A stretch of 64,000 nucleotides of DNA from Hydrangea macrophylla (Eukaryota; Streptophyta; Magnoliopsida; Cornales; Hydrangeaceae): assembly GCA_033977485.1 (NCBI GenBank), contig CM066988.1, forward strand, positions 1,185,501 through 1,249,500. The letters are read 5' to 3'. The notes beneath the pieces were generated by a model, which saw nothing but the letters and a program-made list of their open reading frames with translations, was not told where the DNA came from and ran no database searches. Made by a program: the position numbers and the translations under genes. Of this stretch, positions 33,672-45,576 are shown one piece after another; position 1 is the stretch's first letter; the number at the start of each line of letters is the position of its first letter.

Positions 33672-33775
33672 CTATTGAAACTTGACCCCACTAACCACCT
33701 TGGTTAACATATCTGCCGGATATTCAATAGTTCCAATCTTTTGGAGTTAAATACTCCATTCATCAACGATATCTC
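33672..33775 (-). pseudogene. C-terminal end of copia RNase H (remnant G)
   Basis: Minus strand: DIVDEWSI, a stop, LQKIGTIEY, then PADMLTKVVSGVKFQ and a TAG at 33672-33674. The PADMLTK motif is the conserved C-terminus of copia Pol. Cut at 33775 by element D. Confidence 0.85.
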
Positions 33776-33961
33776 TATCACGCCCCAGAGTAGCAAAGTA
33801 GGGAAAAAAAAATTTCCTGCCTTTGGACCCGTGGACACACAACTGGTTGAAGATGTCCCTGATTGTCCTCAACAAAATATTAACAAGAAGCATAGTAATA
33901 TCGGGAATGCATCTAATTCAAAAATCGCATACTAATGTTAAACAATACCAAGTCATACTTC

Positions 33962-35477
33962 TGAAGGAAAAGTATGTTTAAAACAATTTTAAACGCGTAG
34001 CGGAAAGATTAAGTTTCAAAAACTTATTGGTAGCCCAGGATCTACTACTCGTCAATTCCATAGATGCGTACTAACAAAAGGGGACAAGAAATTATACCTC
34101 AGGTCTTGAAAGCAATTCTAAAATCTTTAAGCTTCTTGATTATGTAGCAGCTTCCACTAGGTTATCTTCACCCTTATGACACCTGCGGATGCTGCCAGAG
34201 AGGCTGTAGTTGGTGGGAACTCCAACGGGGAGGATCAGGAGGCTTGGGAAAACCTTAAATCGTTTCTACAGCTTTCGTATAAGAAAAATGACGATTATTA
34301 AACCCTGTACATAGTTTCCCTATTTATAGATTTCCAAAACCTACTTTAACCTTCAACCGATCAAAGTTTAACCTTCAACTGATCGAAGTAACTTTGATCG
34401 ATCGAACCTTCGATCGATTGAACCACCTTTGAGCAATCGAACCTAATCGATCGAGACAACTTTGATCGATCGAACATGTCTTGACATCATCCTCATGTGC
34501 CTTTCCGAGCATCCTAGCATAGTTAAGAGTAGGACCTCCTAGGCTCTTTATTATTGGCTCAGACTAGCTGTTAATTCACATGATCAAACTCTTTGATCAG
34601 CAAACTAACCAACTAGTCAGTTAAAGTTTACTCCACTACAAAACGATAACTGAACTCTAATGCAAAAAACATATCCGAAGCGATAACTAGGCTTTATGTT
34701 GTACTAATGTCCCTCTACCATCAACATTCGTAATCATATTCAGGTATTCGGATAACTGTTACTGTCAACCTGAATCATGATTATTTCTTGTAGTCCTTGA
34801 GTCCCATTCACCTCTCATGATTACCAAACATGTTGATAACTACTTATCAACAAGACTGTAGTTCTCAGTAATCAACTTGGTGACATTCTCAAGGGAATGC
34901 TTACTCTGAATTTGAGGGTAGATTCTATCTTGACAATATATGTTCACAACCCTATGAACATGACATACCCAAGATACCCAGGTGTTAATCTTCCATAGAC
35001 CTCACTAATTGGTAAGTCAAAGTATCCATATCCACACTTTGTGTTCATAATTGTCTCAAGATTGAGAACACATACCTTCTACAAGTTATGAGTTCCTATC
35101 GACTGTTGACAGTCTTGAGTGTCAATAGGAAAGCTCAGGTCCGTCAATGCACTATAAGTACTAGCATATTAACTTAGAGTCACACTCTAGTGATTGAGAT
35201 TCATCACTCTATCCAATGGTAGTTAATCATGCTACAGTGTATACCTGATGATATCCAGTCTCATCATCCATTGTGACAAGTTCTAAGTATCAAGGAAACA
35301 TAATTCGTATCTCACTTGTATGTATCTCATACACACACGAATTACTTACTATGATACTTAAGGATTAATAATCATCTTATGAAAGAAATATACACTATGA
35401 AATGTAAAGCTGATATCCACATATTAAAATGTCAATGTCTTATACATAAGTAATGGTTTGAGAGCACAAACCCAACA
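33962..35477 (-). mobile_element. Solo LTR
   Basis: 1516 bp starting tgaaggaaaagtatg and ending aaacccaaca on the plus strand, with target duplication acttc at 33957-33961 and 35478-35482. No internal region, so it arose by recombination between two LTRs. Minus orientation is inferred from a TATA box (minus strand ctataaata, 34321-34329). Words containing gatcgatcgaac cluster at 34353-34470, upstream of that box. Confidence 0.88.
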
Positions 35478-36542
35478 ACTTCAACATTATATTATAGACC
35501 CCAAAGAAAATGAAAAGGAACAAAATGAAAGAGAAATAGTTTGGTGACAACCGGTGTCACAAAATCCAACAACTATTGTATTACAATATGATATACAGGA
35601 TAACAGAGGACTAGGAAAATCCATCTTTAACTAGTGGATCCATAGAGATCGCCATAGTAGTCATCTCGTGAATACCCATCATCATAGTGGCTCTCAACTA
35701 AATTCCCGCCTCACCTGCTAAACCTGGCATCGCTGGACATAGAAGGTCCAGCGGCATAAAATGCCGTTAGCTTGAATACAAGTCAAGTGAGCATAAATTT
35801 TTATAAAGCACCGGTAGCAACAGTTAAGAAAAACTCTACAGTTCATTATTCATTAGCAGGCTTGTAACGCCTTCTAAAATTATCAGCATCCCAACAAAGG
35901 TGATGACACAGATTCCTTATTCCTACTATAATTCCAAGGTAAAGGACACACTTTCTTGATAACTGACTCAAACCACAACTTTCAACACAATCCCTTCTCC
36001 ATCTCATAAATGATGACAATAGTCATATAGTAACTCACTTTGCAACTATCAACTCACCTTGTAGTTGATAACTCACTTTACAGCCATTAACTCACTTTAT
36101 AGCCGAAGGATAACTTACTTTACATCCAAAGTATAACTCACTTTATAGCCATATAAATATTAATCATATCATCGCTCTTCATTATTAAAGAATATCACTG
36201 CATGTCTGTCCAATAACCTCAATATTGGTACTTGGTACCGACATCAACACCCAGTAGGATTCCCCTGACTTGACAGATTTACCGAAGATGCACAATCAAA
36301 CACTTAGACTGACATCAAGAAAACTGATCCAAGTATAAGAATTTACTAAGCGTAACACAGCAAACCCGTCATAGAATTATTGATAAGTTTGAATCTTATT
36401 ACGCGTAGATTATTTTCATTATCAGAGTGGTCGCATCATGAAAGGCATCATCATTCATACAGGATTTGAGGATGAAGTCATCATATATATATAACAACAA
36501 TCTCAAGAAACATAACAACAAGAACAAACCTAACAAAACTAT

Positions 36543-36600
36543 TAGGCTCGAGCGCTCAGGAAGCTCGAGTGCTCCCACTGGGCACGAGCACTCTGGTCTG
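36543..36600. repeat. ctcgag-type palindromic words in element D LTR, set 1
   Basis: Three copies of a word like gctcgagcgctc (ggctcgagcgctcag, gctcgagtgctc, gcacgagcactc). Set 2 of the same word is at 37232-37285 (gctcaagcgctc, gctcaagcactc, cctcgagtgttc). Confidence 0.8.
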
Positions 36601-37332
36601 ACAGTAAAATAGGATCTAAGCAAAAACTCACATGTATGCACGAAAATGAAATGGATCTTCTTGCATGATACCAAAAACCATGTAAAAATAGTTCCTTAAG
36701 GTTTCTATGTGAAAATCTATACTCACATGAGCGTGGGACATGTTTGGAGGATAATCAAACTACTGATTCATGGAAAAAGGGCTTGATCATTAGTTATACT
36801 TCACAAACAAGAGCTGTAGTTACATGTAAATCACATGCATGAATGTAAAATAATGTAAAGACCATTTCTACATGCTTTTAAGTAAGAATTGATATTCACA
36901 AAGGTTTAGATTGAAAATAGATGATGCAAATATAGAAACTGTTGAGAAAGAACTTGAAATTTGAGAAATAGATCTTCAATCCTTCTTGATTCTTTTGTGA
37001 TATCTCCCAGAACTTCAAACGTATGAAATGTGTGTGTCTAGATGTGTATTGAAAGTGTACGTGAAGAATTATGAGGCCATGCAAGTGTAAGAGGATGGAA
37101 ACATGGAAGGGATGAAGTTTTCTCTCAATCTCTCTATTTTCTTTGGTTAAAAATGTAACAAAATACAGAAGATGACTGGTATTTATAGACTTTTGAGTCC
37201 CAAGGGTAAAATAATCATTTTAGCTTAAAAAAAGCTCAAGCGCTCAGGGCTCAAGCACTCCAGATCCTCGAGTGTTCGGGGTTACTTTTTCAGCAAATCT
37301 TCCCTAAGGTCTCAAATATATAACCAAAAATA

Positions 37333-37950
37333 AATCAAACCAAACCAAACCAAACCAAACCAAGCCTTGTGTCCCAATCAATTGGGGTCGGTTGTATGAT
37401 TCCTTTTTCTCCATTCTACATGATCAAGAGCTATATGCTCATTTAAATTATATATATTCATATCTTGTTGCACTACATATTCCTAAGGCAGTCTAGGTCT
37501 ACCTCTCCCTCTAACTATTCCAGACACTACGATCTTATCACTCTTATGCACAGGTGCATCTACAGGTCTTCGTTGCACATGGACGAATCATCTAAGTCTA
37601 TTCTCCCTCAACTTATCCTTAATATGTGTCACTCCTACAGTCTCTCGGATGTACTCATTTCTAATTCTATCTTTCCTAGTCTTACCACACATCCATCTTA
37701 GCATCCTCATCTCTGCTACACTCACTTTGCTGATGTGTTGTTTCTTAGTTGCCCAACACTCTGTCCCGTAGAGCATAGCTGGCCTAATAGCTATCCTATA
37801 AAATTTTCCTTTCAATTTTGCTGGTATTCTCCGGTCACATAATACTCTAGAAGCACTCCTCCACTTAAGCCAACCCACTTTAATTCTATGGGTCCATCTC
37901 TACTGATCATTGAACCTATATAGCGAAAGTGTTCCCTCTTTGGGATCTCC
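37333..37950 (-). mobile_element. 5'-truncated RTE-type LINE
   Basis: The minus strand encodes the C-terminal part of an RTE-clade polyprotein (37588-37878, then shifted): KLKGKFYRIAIRPAMLYGTE, CWATKKQHISKVSVAEMRML and RWMCGKTRKDRIRNEYIRE. The 3' end carries a ttggtttg tail repeated five times (37334-37362 on the plus strand as caaac/caaacc units). Flanking 12-bp duplications taaccaaaaata (37321-37332) and taaccaaacata (37951-37962) differ at one base. About 620 bp remain; endonuclease and RT catalytic core are missing. Confidence 0.9.
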
Positions 37951-38126
37951 TAACCAAACATACAAAGATCAAATTGAACAATAAGGAATAAGAAAAACAA
38001 ATCTTATTATATATAATAGAAAGTATTACAAATAGAATATAAAATTTTGGGAAAATAGGTAAGAAAATACAGGTGCTACATCTCTCCACCATATATCAAA
38101 AGGTTTCATCCCAAAATTTGAGTAAA

Positions 38127-38205
38127 CTACTCCTGGAATAACTCTGGATACTTCTCTTGCATTTCTGATTCCATCTCCCAGTAAGCTTCTCTCTCGTCAT
38201 GATGG
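38127..38205 (-). pseudogene. Chromodomain end of element D
   Basis: Minus strand: EAYWEMESEMQEKYPELF then QE and a TAG at 38127-38129. This is the C-terminal helix of a chromovirus chromodomain (normally VLW..H...EATWE.E..M..KYP.LF). The first part continues at 61074 upstream of copia B, where VQV, a stop, then WS is read. In chromoviruses this domain guides integration to heterochromatin. Confidence 0.8.
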
Positions 38206-39528
38206 TGTTAGGAAACTGTGTTCCCAGAATCCGTTGATAGCGCGTATAAGTTGGTACTACAAAAATTAAGTGAAAACTACAATAACCCTATAAGGGCGAA
38301 ACTAGGGTTACATTAAACTGCTAAAACGGATTACTGTAGTAGATGAATCGAGAACACGGGCTCGATAACAGCTCATGATCTTCTACCGTATTCCTTTACT
38401 GCCAGAATATCGAACTGGGTATGGGCTCCTTCAAAATCCTTTATGTTTCTACTCTCTCCTTTTACACCCTCTTTTTCTATTCCGAGTTATAATATTCTTG
38501 GTGAAAAAACACAAACTGAGAAGAGAGCCAAAGCAACATATATATATATATAGGCTACAATAGGGACCACAAGAAGTCAATAAGGAATGGGCTTCCTTAT
38601 GGAATTAGGAAACCCTAATTCGAACTGAATCAAATTTCTATTTCCATAAATTATAATTCATACCACTACAGAATTATAATTGCACTCCTACCCTTATCTC
38701 AAAAATGTATTTCGAGCTCCATGTTATTAAATGCTTATTATCTCCCCATTTTAAGATTGCAGATATCCATTAATTAAATATAATTACTGACAATCATATT
38801 TAATTAATCTCTTAAAATTCCTTGAGATCCTCTACTTAACTTATTTGATATGTCGGATACAAAATCCACCTGCAGGGTTTGACATAATCAAAACTTATAA
38901 GCTTTCACAAGGGGAAATCATCAATCCCAAAATTGAGACATGGATTTCATCATTAATTAATATCCACCACTCAATTAATATTGTAACCCAATCTAATGAG
39001 ATATTAACCCATTTGAGGATATCACCCTTTTAGGAATCAAAGTGTAAATATCAAATGTACGTCTCTATAAATTAACTTAGGATTTAGAGTATAGGCACTT
39101 ATAATAGTCATGAGGTATTAAGTATCTTATAAGTCAGTATAAAGATAATTACCCCAAGTCGGTCCTGTTTAATACACAAAGTGTACCTACATGGTGAGTT
39201 AAAACTATACCGTTTCCCGTAGTCAAGACAAACCTACTACAACACCATGCTGCACTCCTACCAATGGTGTGTCCAATCCCATCTAAGACTGTAAACCAAA
39301 ATCTTACATTCTACAAGATCCGATAGTCTGATCTTCCGTGTGTAAGCCAAACTCTACACATCAAACCACCTACTATGTAGAATGAAAGACACACATGCAT
39401 CATATTAAATAAACAATATAATACAAACATTGCCTACACAGATTCTCATAAAATTGGATTAACTGATTTTATTAAATGAATAATAAATCAACTACATAAA
39501 GTAAGGCTTTTAGTATATATCCCTAAGA
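38206..39528 (-). repeat. Copia B 3' LTR
   Basis: Starts tgttaggaaactgtg and ends atatccctaaga (CA changed to GA). Matches the right LTR and both copia A LTRs. A TATA run (tatatatatata) lies at 38539-38552. Confidence 0.95.
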
Positions 39529-39543
39529 ATCTCCCACTTAGAC

Positions 39544-41644
39544 TCAAAGCCATGATGCGACACACCTCACTCCTATCCCCTCTACATGACTATAAAAAGT
39601 CTTGGCTGGTAAACTCTTGGTGAAAGGATCTGTCAGGTTATTTGCTGATGCTATCTTGGTCACTTCAACATCACCTCTTTGCACGATCTCTCGTATTAGG
39701 TGATACTTATGCTCAATGTGTTTTCCCTTCTTATGGGCCCTAGGTTCCTTTGAGTTAGCAATTGCTCCGCTATTATCGCAATAAAGGGTAATAGCCAATT
39801 GTACCGCAGGTACTACTCTTAGATCCATAAGGAAGTTTCTGAGCTAAATGGCCTCCTTAGTAGTTTCTGAAGTAGCCATATACTCGGCTTCCATGGTGGA
39901 ATCAGCAATACATGACTGCTTGATACTACTCTAACTAATGGCTCCACCTCCTAGGGTAAACACATATCTTAAGGTAGACTTTCTAGAATCCCTATCTAAC
40001 ATGAAATCAGAATCTGTGTACCCAATGGGTACAAGACTGTCTACTTGGTAAACTAACATATAGTCTCGAGTCCTTTTCAGGTACTTGAGAATTTTTTTCA
40101 CCGCAGTCCAATGTTCTTGCCCTGGATTAGACTGATATATACTAAACATGCCAACAACAAAGAAGATGTCAGGTCTAGTACATATAGAATACATTACGCT
40201 TCCTACTGCTGAGGCATAAGGAACTGCCTTCATCTTCTCTATCTCACTAGGTGTCTTAGGACACTGATCCTTAGATAGAGTAATTCCATGTCTGAAGGGA
40301 AGGAATCCCTTCTTGGAATCTTGCATGCTAAACCTTGCAAGAATATTGTCAATATAAGTGCCTTATGACAAGCCCAACATCCTATTCTTGCGATCTCGCA
40401 TAAACTTGATCCCTAGGATGTGACCGGCTTCTCCCAAATCCTTCATATCGAATTGACTGGACAACCATACCCTTATAGAAGATAATACCCCCACATCATT
40501 TCTGATTAGCAAGATATCATCCACATATAGTACTAAGAACACCACCATGTTCCATCATGTTTCTTGCACACAAAAGTTTCATCCGCATATTGATCAAAAC
40601 CAAAAGACTTGATTGCTTGATCGAAGTGGATATTCCAAGACCTAGATGCCTGCCTAAGTCCATAAATGGACTTCTTAAGCTTGCACAACATGTGTTCTTG
40701 GCCCTTCATAATGAACCCGTTTGGTTGCATCATATAGATGCACTCGTCAAGATTCCCATTTAGAAATGCTGCCTTGACATCCATTTGCCAAATTTCATAA
40801 TCAAAATGTGCAGCAATGGAGAAGAGAAACCAGATAGACTTTAGCATGGCCACTGGCAAAAAGGTTTCCTCATAATCGATTCCCTCCTTTTGAGTAAACC
40901 CTTTCGAAACAAGCCTTACTTTAAAGGTTTCCATCTTACCGTCTTCTCCTCTCTTTTTCCTATAGATCCACTTATATGCATTGGGTTTTATTTCATTGGG
41001 TGGTTCTACAAGATCCCAGACTTAATTGGAGTACATGGACTCCATTTCAGACTTCATAGCCTTTTGACAAAGATTAACATTTTTATCTTAGAGTGATTCA
41101 TTGTAGTTATAGGGATCGGTACCTTGTTCATCAAGGACCCGATCATAAGACTCTCCCAAGAACATATACCGGTCAGGTTGAATAATAAGCCTCCCACTAC
41201 AACGAGGGACAACTTGTGTTTGTGTATCATTGATATTTCGTTGTGAAGATTCTGAACCTAATACACCATTATCTGCATGCTATACTAGTTCAGGAACTTG
41301 CGTGTTAAGGGATCTACACGAGTTTCGATAATCCTCCCACTACAACGCAGTAATGGAATATCGATAACTCTGTCTCGTGATGTTTCTTCTCGTACAGATG
41401 GTATCGAAGAAGTATATGTCGGTGTCTCTCCTCTCATTTCCTCTATAACAATACGGCTTCTGGGGTTGTGGTCCATAACATAGTTCTCTTCTAAGAATGT
41501 GGCATTAGTGCTAACAATAACCTTCTAATCCTTAGGACTACAAAATAGACCACCCTTAGTTCCTCTTGGATAGCCAACAAAGAAACATACTTCTGTTCTT
41601 GATTCCAACTTTTTTACATTCCCTTTCAGCACATGTGCTAGACT
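39544..41644 (-). pseudogene. Copia B integrase end, linker, RT and RNase H
   Basis: Minus strand from the CACTA insertion: the end of integrase, linker, RT (FKVRLVSKGFTQKEGIDYEE, IWQMDVKAAFLNGNLDE, KKSIYGLRQASRSWN, YVDDILLIRND at about 40505-40540) and RNase H (YCDNSGAIANSKEPR, HKKGKHIEHKYHL, DPFTKSLPAKTF) ending at 39544. The RNase H segment is open and better preserved than in copia A. Stops or shifts occur near 39847, 40362 and 40550, and in the linker. RT keeps YVDD. Confidence 0.9.
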
Positions 41645-41647
41645 ACC

Positions 41648-42060
41648 CACTACAAGGAAAAAGGCTTTTTATGTCACTTAAAAAGTGACATAAATAGGTA
41701 TTTATGTCACTTTTTTTTCTAGTAAAAAGTGACATAAATGGAGGCGACATAAATGTTTTAAAAGTGACATAAATGTTTTATAAAAGTGACATAAATGTTT
41801 CATAATACCAGCACATATGTTAATAAAAAGTGACATACATACCATTTTATTTAAGTCACTTTTAACCTAAAGTGACATAAAAGTAGAAAAGTGACATAAA
41901 TACCAAACAAAAATATTACATCAAAATCTTAAAAGTGACATAAAAACTTTAAAAGTGACATAAATACTTTATAAAAGTGACACAAACATTTGATAAAAGT
42001 GACATAAATGCTTTTTATTTATGTGAGTTTTCTTAAAAGTGACATAAATGTTTCCAAATT
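41648..42060. repeat. Left CACTA end with subterminal gtgacataaa repeats
   Basis: About thirteen copies or near copies of aagtgacataaat between 41660 and 42050, several also as the inverse tttatgtcactt. In En/Spm elements such arrays are bound by element-encoded protein; here the binding protein is unknown. Confidence 0.9.
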
Positions 42061-43423
42061 TGTTTTTTAAAAATGGTGATTGCATATATCAATATTACCA
42101 CCCTGTACAAAACTAAATACAGCTCAATAATCAATTCCAACAACTAAATTAATACTCAATAATCAATTAATATATCATTACAACCAATCAATTCCATTCC
42201 ATCTATTCATATCTACCAATCGACAAAAAAATTAAAAAACAAGTCTCCGAGAACCATGTGTACGTTCAACCTAAATTTAACTCTAGATGTCATCGGAACT
42301 CAATATAATTCCACAAAGAGAGCTGTTTTTTTTTATAAGCATAAAAACCAATACATATAAACATTGTTCAGAAGATACGCATCCTTCGAGAGTATTACTA
42401 ATACTAAATCCACCAGAATAACATTTTCTCCAACAACAAAAAAAGTGATAATCCTTCCCTTTATAAAAAATGAGAATTCTCCTCTCTTACGTTCATCTGA
42501 GTTCCTCAACTGCAACAAAAAAAAAAGTCATTAAACAATCCAATTCAATTACTCAACTGAACAAAATCATCCAGTATTATACAATCTGTGGTACATGGAC
42601 TAAAGGGACACATCGTGTGCGGGTGTGTGTCTTATCTAGGAGTCGGAACTCCAAATCATAGGATACATGACTCGGCATGAAATGTGTCGAATTGTTGGAT
42701 TTGGATATGCGGACACATCTTCAAACGTATAAAATGTAAGATATTTCACATAATACAATAACATATTATCTTTGTTAATAATGTTAACTAGGAAGCACGA
42801 GCTCGCACGAACTCTTCGTAAAAGCAGCCGCACCTGCATTGGGTGTGTACTAATTAAAGGCAGTCGCACCCGTGCTTTCTAGCAGTTACAAATGAGGCAC
42901 ATTTGAGAATTCTGGCCAAGATCATATTGAGATACATATTTATATGTATGTACATTTATACAAGGGTTTTATAAGCAGCGCATTTTCTATGGCTTTTTTG
43001 CCAACACCATCATAGCCAAGAATAATATTGAGTGATTAATATTACACCCACATTGTGATTAGTTCATAGGGAATTTACCAATTCAGAAAATGATAATAGC
43101 ACAAATATGACAATATAATTAAAACAACACATGAACAGTTGCAATATAACTATGTAAATATGAAGAGTCCGTGTAACATAGCATGCATAAACCATTTACG
43201 TACTTCGTACATGAAATTGGAAATTTGGAACCTACTGGAACGGATACTAGAGTAGATTCTCTGTTCAACCTTCTTAATTAGTCCCCAAAGGGAACGAAAA
43301 TGACTACTACTAATAACAAACGTGGCAAGTACATATATCCAACCATACTAACAAACAAAGCTTAAACAACAATATTAACAATTTTCACCTACATACGAAT
43401 GACATTCGCTCAGACAAAGTTAC
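42061..43423. other. CACTA interior, left side, no complete gene
   Basis: AT-rich DNA between the subterminal array and the RPB9 exon; on the minus strand this is downstream of that exon. The expected last RPB9 exon was not found here. A block at 42780-42890 (ggcagtcgcacccgtgcttt) has a diverged partner at 52910-52975. Confidence 0.5.
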
Positions 43424-43582
43424 TTGAAAGAAAACAACTTCTCTATGATTGCATTGAGTACAACGAACTGATTTTTTACTTGGAAGAGATGGATCCACAG
43501 CCACATCCTGCAAGACTTGGGTGCGCTCCCCAGCAGAGTGGTGTATCTCATTTTTGTAGACGCAGTTATTATCGGCAACCTC
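43424..43582 (-). pseudogene. RPB9: Captured exon of RNA polymerase II subunit RPB9
   Basis: 159 bp, 53 open codons on the minus strand, bounded by an AG acceptor (actctatacag) and a GT donor (caa|gtaactttg). The peptide begins EVADNNCVYKNEIHHSAGE, continues ERTQVLQDVAVDPSLP and ends KSVRCTQCNHREVVFFQ. It matches the middle of plant RPB9: the linker after the first zinc ribbon, the DPSLP segment and the first CxxC of the second zinc ribbon. RPB9 helps Pol II in start selection, elongation and fidelity. First and last exons are absent, so this is a captured fragment, not a working gene. Compared with the family, PSKK replaces PRTK and HREVV replaces HGEAV (from memory). Confidence 0.85.
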
Positions 43583-44227
43583 CTGTATAGAGTTGGAAAG
43601 GAAATAGAAGGGAATACAAGACAGTTGGTAAATTAGCACTAGAAATGCAACTTAAACTGCACAGAAATAGGACATGATCTCGCCCCAGAATCCAAAACCA
43701 AACCAGTTTTTAAGCATTTCAAAACTAACATAGTTGTAATTAACCACCTTACTAAGAATGAAGCAAGCTAAATTTTGACATGTGATAACTACAACTAATA
43801 TGACTTCTTGCGTAAGAATGTAGAGACCTGGTCATCCTTGATTCGTGGTGAAAAGTGCATATTCATAGTGTATTACACGGTCTTGTATGCATAATTTTAT
43901 CCCCAAGTCTCTAGATTTAGATGCACATCAATGATTAAGTGTTTTCTATGATATTGAGACACAAATATGTGTTTTTACACTATTTTACAGGTCATGGAAA
44001 GCAAACATTGCATAGAAAGTGATTCTGGTGAAGAGAACAATAGAAGCAGCTGAGAAAATGCCAATTTTGACAATGATGACTTCAGATTTGAAAGATTTTT
44101 CCAGAGATATAAAATGTAGATCTTTGAGTTACGGTCGCGTGGCCGCAAACGGGAGGTCAATCCGAGGTTCGAGTCAAAAGTTATGGCCATTCTCCCATCG
44201 GTGCGCAGAGCTGTCAAAATCAGAGAG

Positions 44228-44300
44228 TTCAATCGATTGAAGAAGAGTTCAATCGATCGAACCTTCGATCGATCGAACTCAGCTCGATCGATCGAACTTT
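44228..44300. repeat. cgatcgatcg palindrome cluster upstream of the H TATA box
   Basis: Four successive words (ttcaatcgattgaa, ttcaatcgatcgaac, ttcgatcgatcgaac, ctcgatcgatcgaac) 30-100 bp upstream of the TATA box. Conserved in the 3' LTR (49655-49725). Confidence 0.9.
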
Positions 44301-44328
44301 ATTTTCCCCCAAAAGTTGCGGGAACCCT

Positions 44329-44337
44329 ATATATAAT
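44329..44337 (+). promoter_or_regulatory. Predicted TATA box of element H
   Basis: tatatataa in the context aaccctatatataatccg, identical in the other LTR. Confidence 0.65.
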
Positions 44338-44685
44338 CCGTTTTGACGCCAGACGAAGAGGGGATGCTCCAGAACGCGAAAAATAGCAGTTTAGGGTAGT
44401 TTTAGGGTTAGATTAGGAGTAGTTTAGGTTAGATTAATCTTCTTCTTCCTCCTTTTCCATTGTAGATTCAAGATTCAAGTTTGTTTCAAGTTTATTCAGA
44501 TTATTTACAGGTTTTATCTTTCCAATCTATGTTCTTTGATTGTTTATTAGTTTAGATGTTGATGATTGCTTTGTTTTACTATTTCTGTAATAGTTTATTT
44601 ATGTTTCCGTAGTTTAGACGTTGGGAATATGTGATGAAACATTGATTCCCAGCCTCTGCCATGCAACCTTTAGAAACCTTGGGCT

Positions 44686-44805
44686 CGATCGATCAAAGGT
44701 ATTTCGATCGATCAAACCAGGGCCACAGTCAAGCGATCGAAGGCATTTCGATCGATTGAAGGATGACTGTCCGATCGATCGAGAGCGCTTCGATCGATCG
44801 AACAT
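44686..44805. repeat. Second cgatcgatcg cluster in element H LTR
   Basis: Six words (for example ctcgatcgatcaaag, ttcgatcgattgaag, ttcgatcgatcgaac) about 360-480 bp downstream of the TATA box. The 3' LTR copy (50120-50240) has slightly better palindromes. Confidence 0.9.
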
Positions 44806-45431
44806 GTTAAATCTTGAGATGATTCTTTTAAGTATTCAATGACTTTCTGTTTTAGAAATCTGTCATCAAATTATCCCAATAAGCTCAGTTTGTCACAACA
44901 GTTTTTAGAACTTAAAGCCTTAAGGCCTTTTCTTCAATGACTTTTGAAAACCACTTTGAATGCTAACACCATTTAGAGTGCAAGTAATTACCATTGTTTT
45001 AAACCGTCTTTCATGTATTTTAACTCACTTGTGATGATATAGTCCCGGGCATGAAAGGGCTATTGATTCTTTATCTTTAGAAATACGGAATACTGAAGAG
45101 GAATGTACTCCATAGAACGTTAATGAATATGCATGGTAGATGGTTAGGATTAATGTGGATTCACGTGTTTCCAACACCTTTAGTTTATTTAATTAGTTAT
45201 GTTTCTATATGCTTAGTTTATTACTTAGTTTAATTTAATTCATTAGGATTCGTAGAACCTCCGCTTTCATATTCTCATTTTCTTTTCTTTTCCTTTAGGT
45301 TATAACTTAGTATATATTCTTCCTTTTCCTTCCCTGTGGGATCGACCTGGACTTATCCAGTATTACTTGCACGATCACCTACACTTGGGTGTTGCACAAG
45401 AGCGCACAACTATTTAGTCGTGTCAAGTTTT

Positions 45432-45449
45432 TGGCGCCGTTGCCGGGGA
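45432..45449 (+). other. Element H primer-binding site
   Basis: tggcgccgttgccgggga, the priming sequence shared by plant Athila-like gypsy elements, six bases after the LTR. Confidence 0.85.
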
Positions 45450-45576
45450 AGGCAACTAGGTTAGGATTTTACTAAGTTTTTCCATTTTTCTTCTTTTACT
45501 TAAAAAAAAAAAATCATTGGACTTTTTCTCTCACAAGAAAAAAAAAATTTCTTTTGTTTAAATATTTTGGGTAAAC

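Larger units (their letters stand above)
33068..33775 (-). mobile_element. Copia remnant G (LTR plus pol end), truncated by element D
   Basis: An LTR (about 33068-33508) followed by a polypurine tract (minus strand ccaaggtggagat) and the end of a copia RNase H. The remainder is displaced by element D, inserted at 33776; the other half should lie beyond the window. The LTR has a TATA box on the minus strand (ctataaata, about 33209-33217). Confidence 0.8.
33776..38080 (-). repeat. Element D 3' LTR, interrupted
   Basis: On the plus strand starts tatcacgccccagagtagc (TG changed to TA) and ends aggtgctaca. Without the solo LTR (33962-35482) and LINE (37333-37962) it is about 2.15 kb. A TATA box on the minus strand (ctataaata, 37180-37188) lies just downstream of ctcgag-type words at 37232-37285; a second set is at 36543-36600. 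No gene in it; the open frame at 36399-36674 has no recognisable homology. Confidence 0.7.
43839..45425 (+). repeat. Element H 5' LTR
   Basis: Starts tgattcgtggtgaaaagtg, ends ttagtcgtgtca. TATA box tatatataa at 44329-44337. Words containing cgatcgatcg cluster at 44228-44300, just upstream of the TATA box, and again at 44686-44805 in the transcribed part. Confidence 0.95.

Noticed and set aside
33931..35477. Solo LTR starting at tgttaaac (33936)
   Set aside because: Its flanks do not match. Starting at tgaagg (33962) gives a perfect acttc duplication on both sides.
36399..36674. 91-codon minus-strand frame with a Leu-rich stretch
   Set aside because: Lies in LTR sequence of element D with no homology; includes palindromic words rather than codon-like composition.
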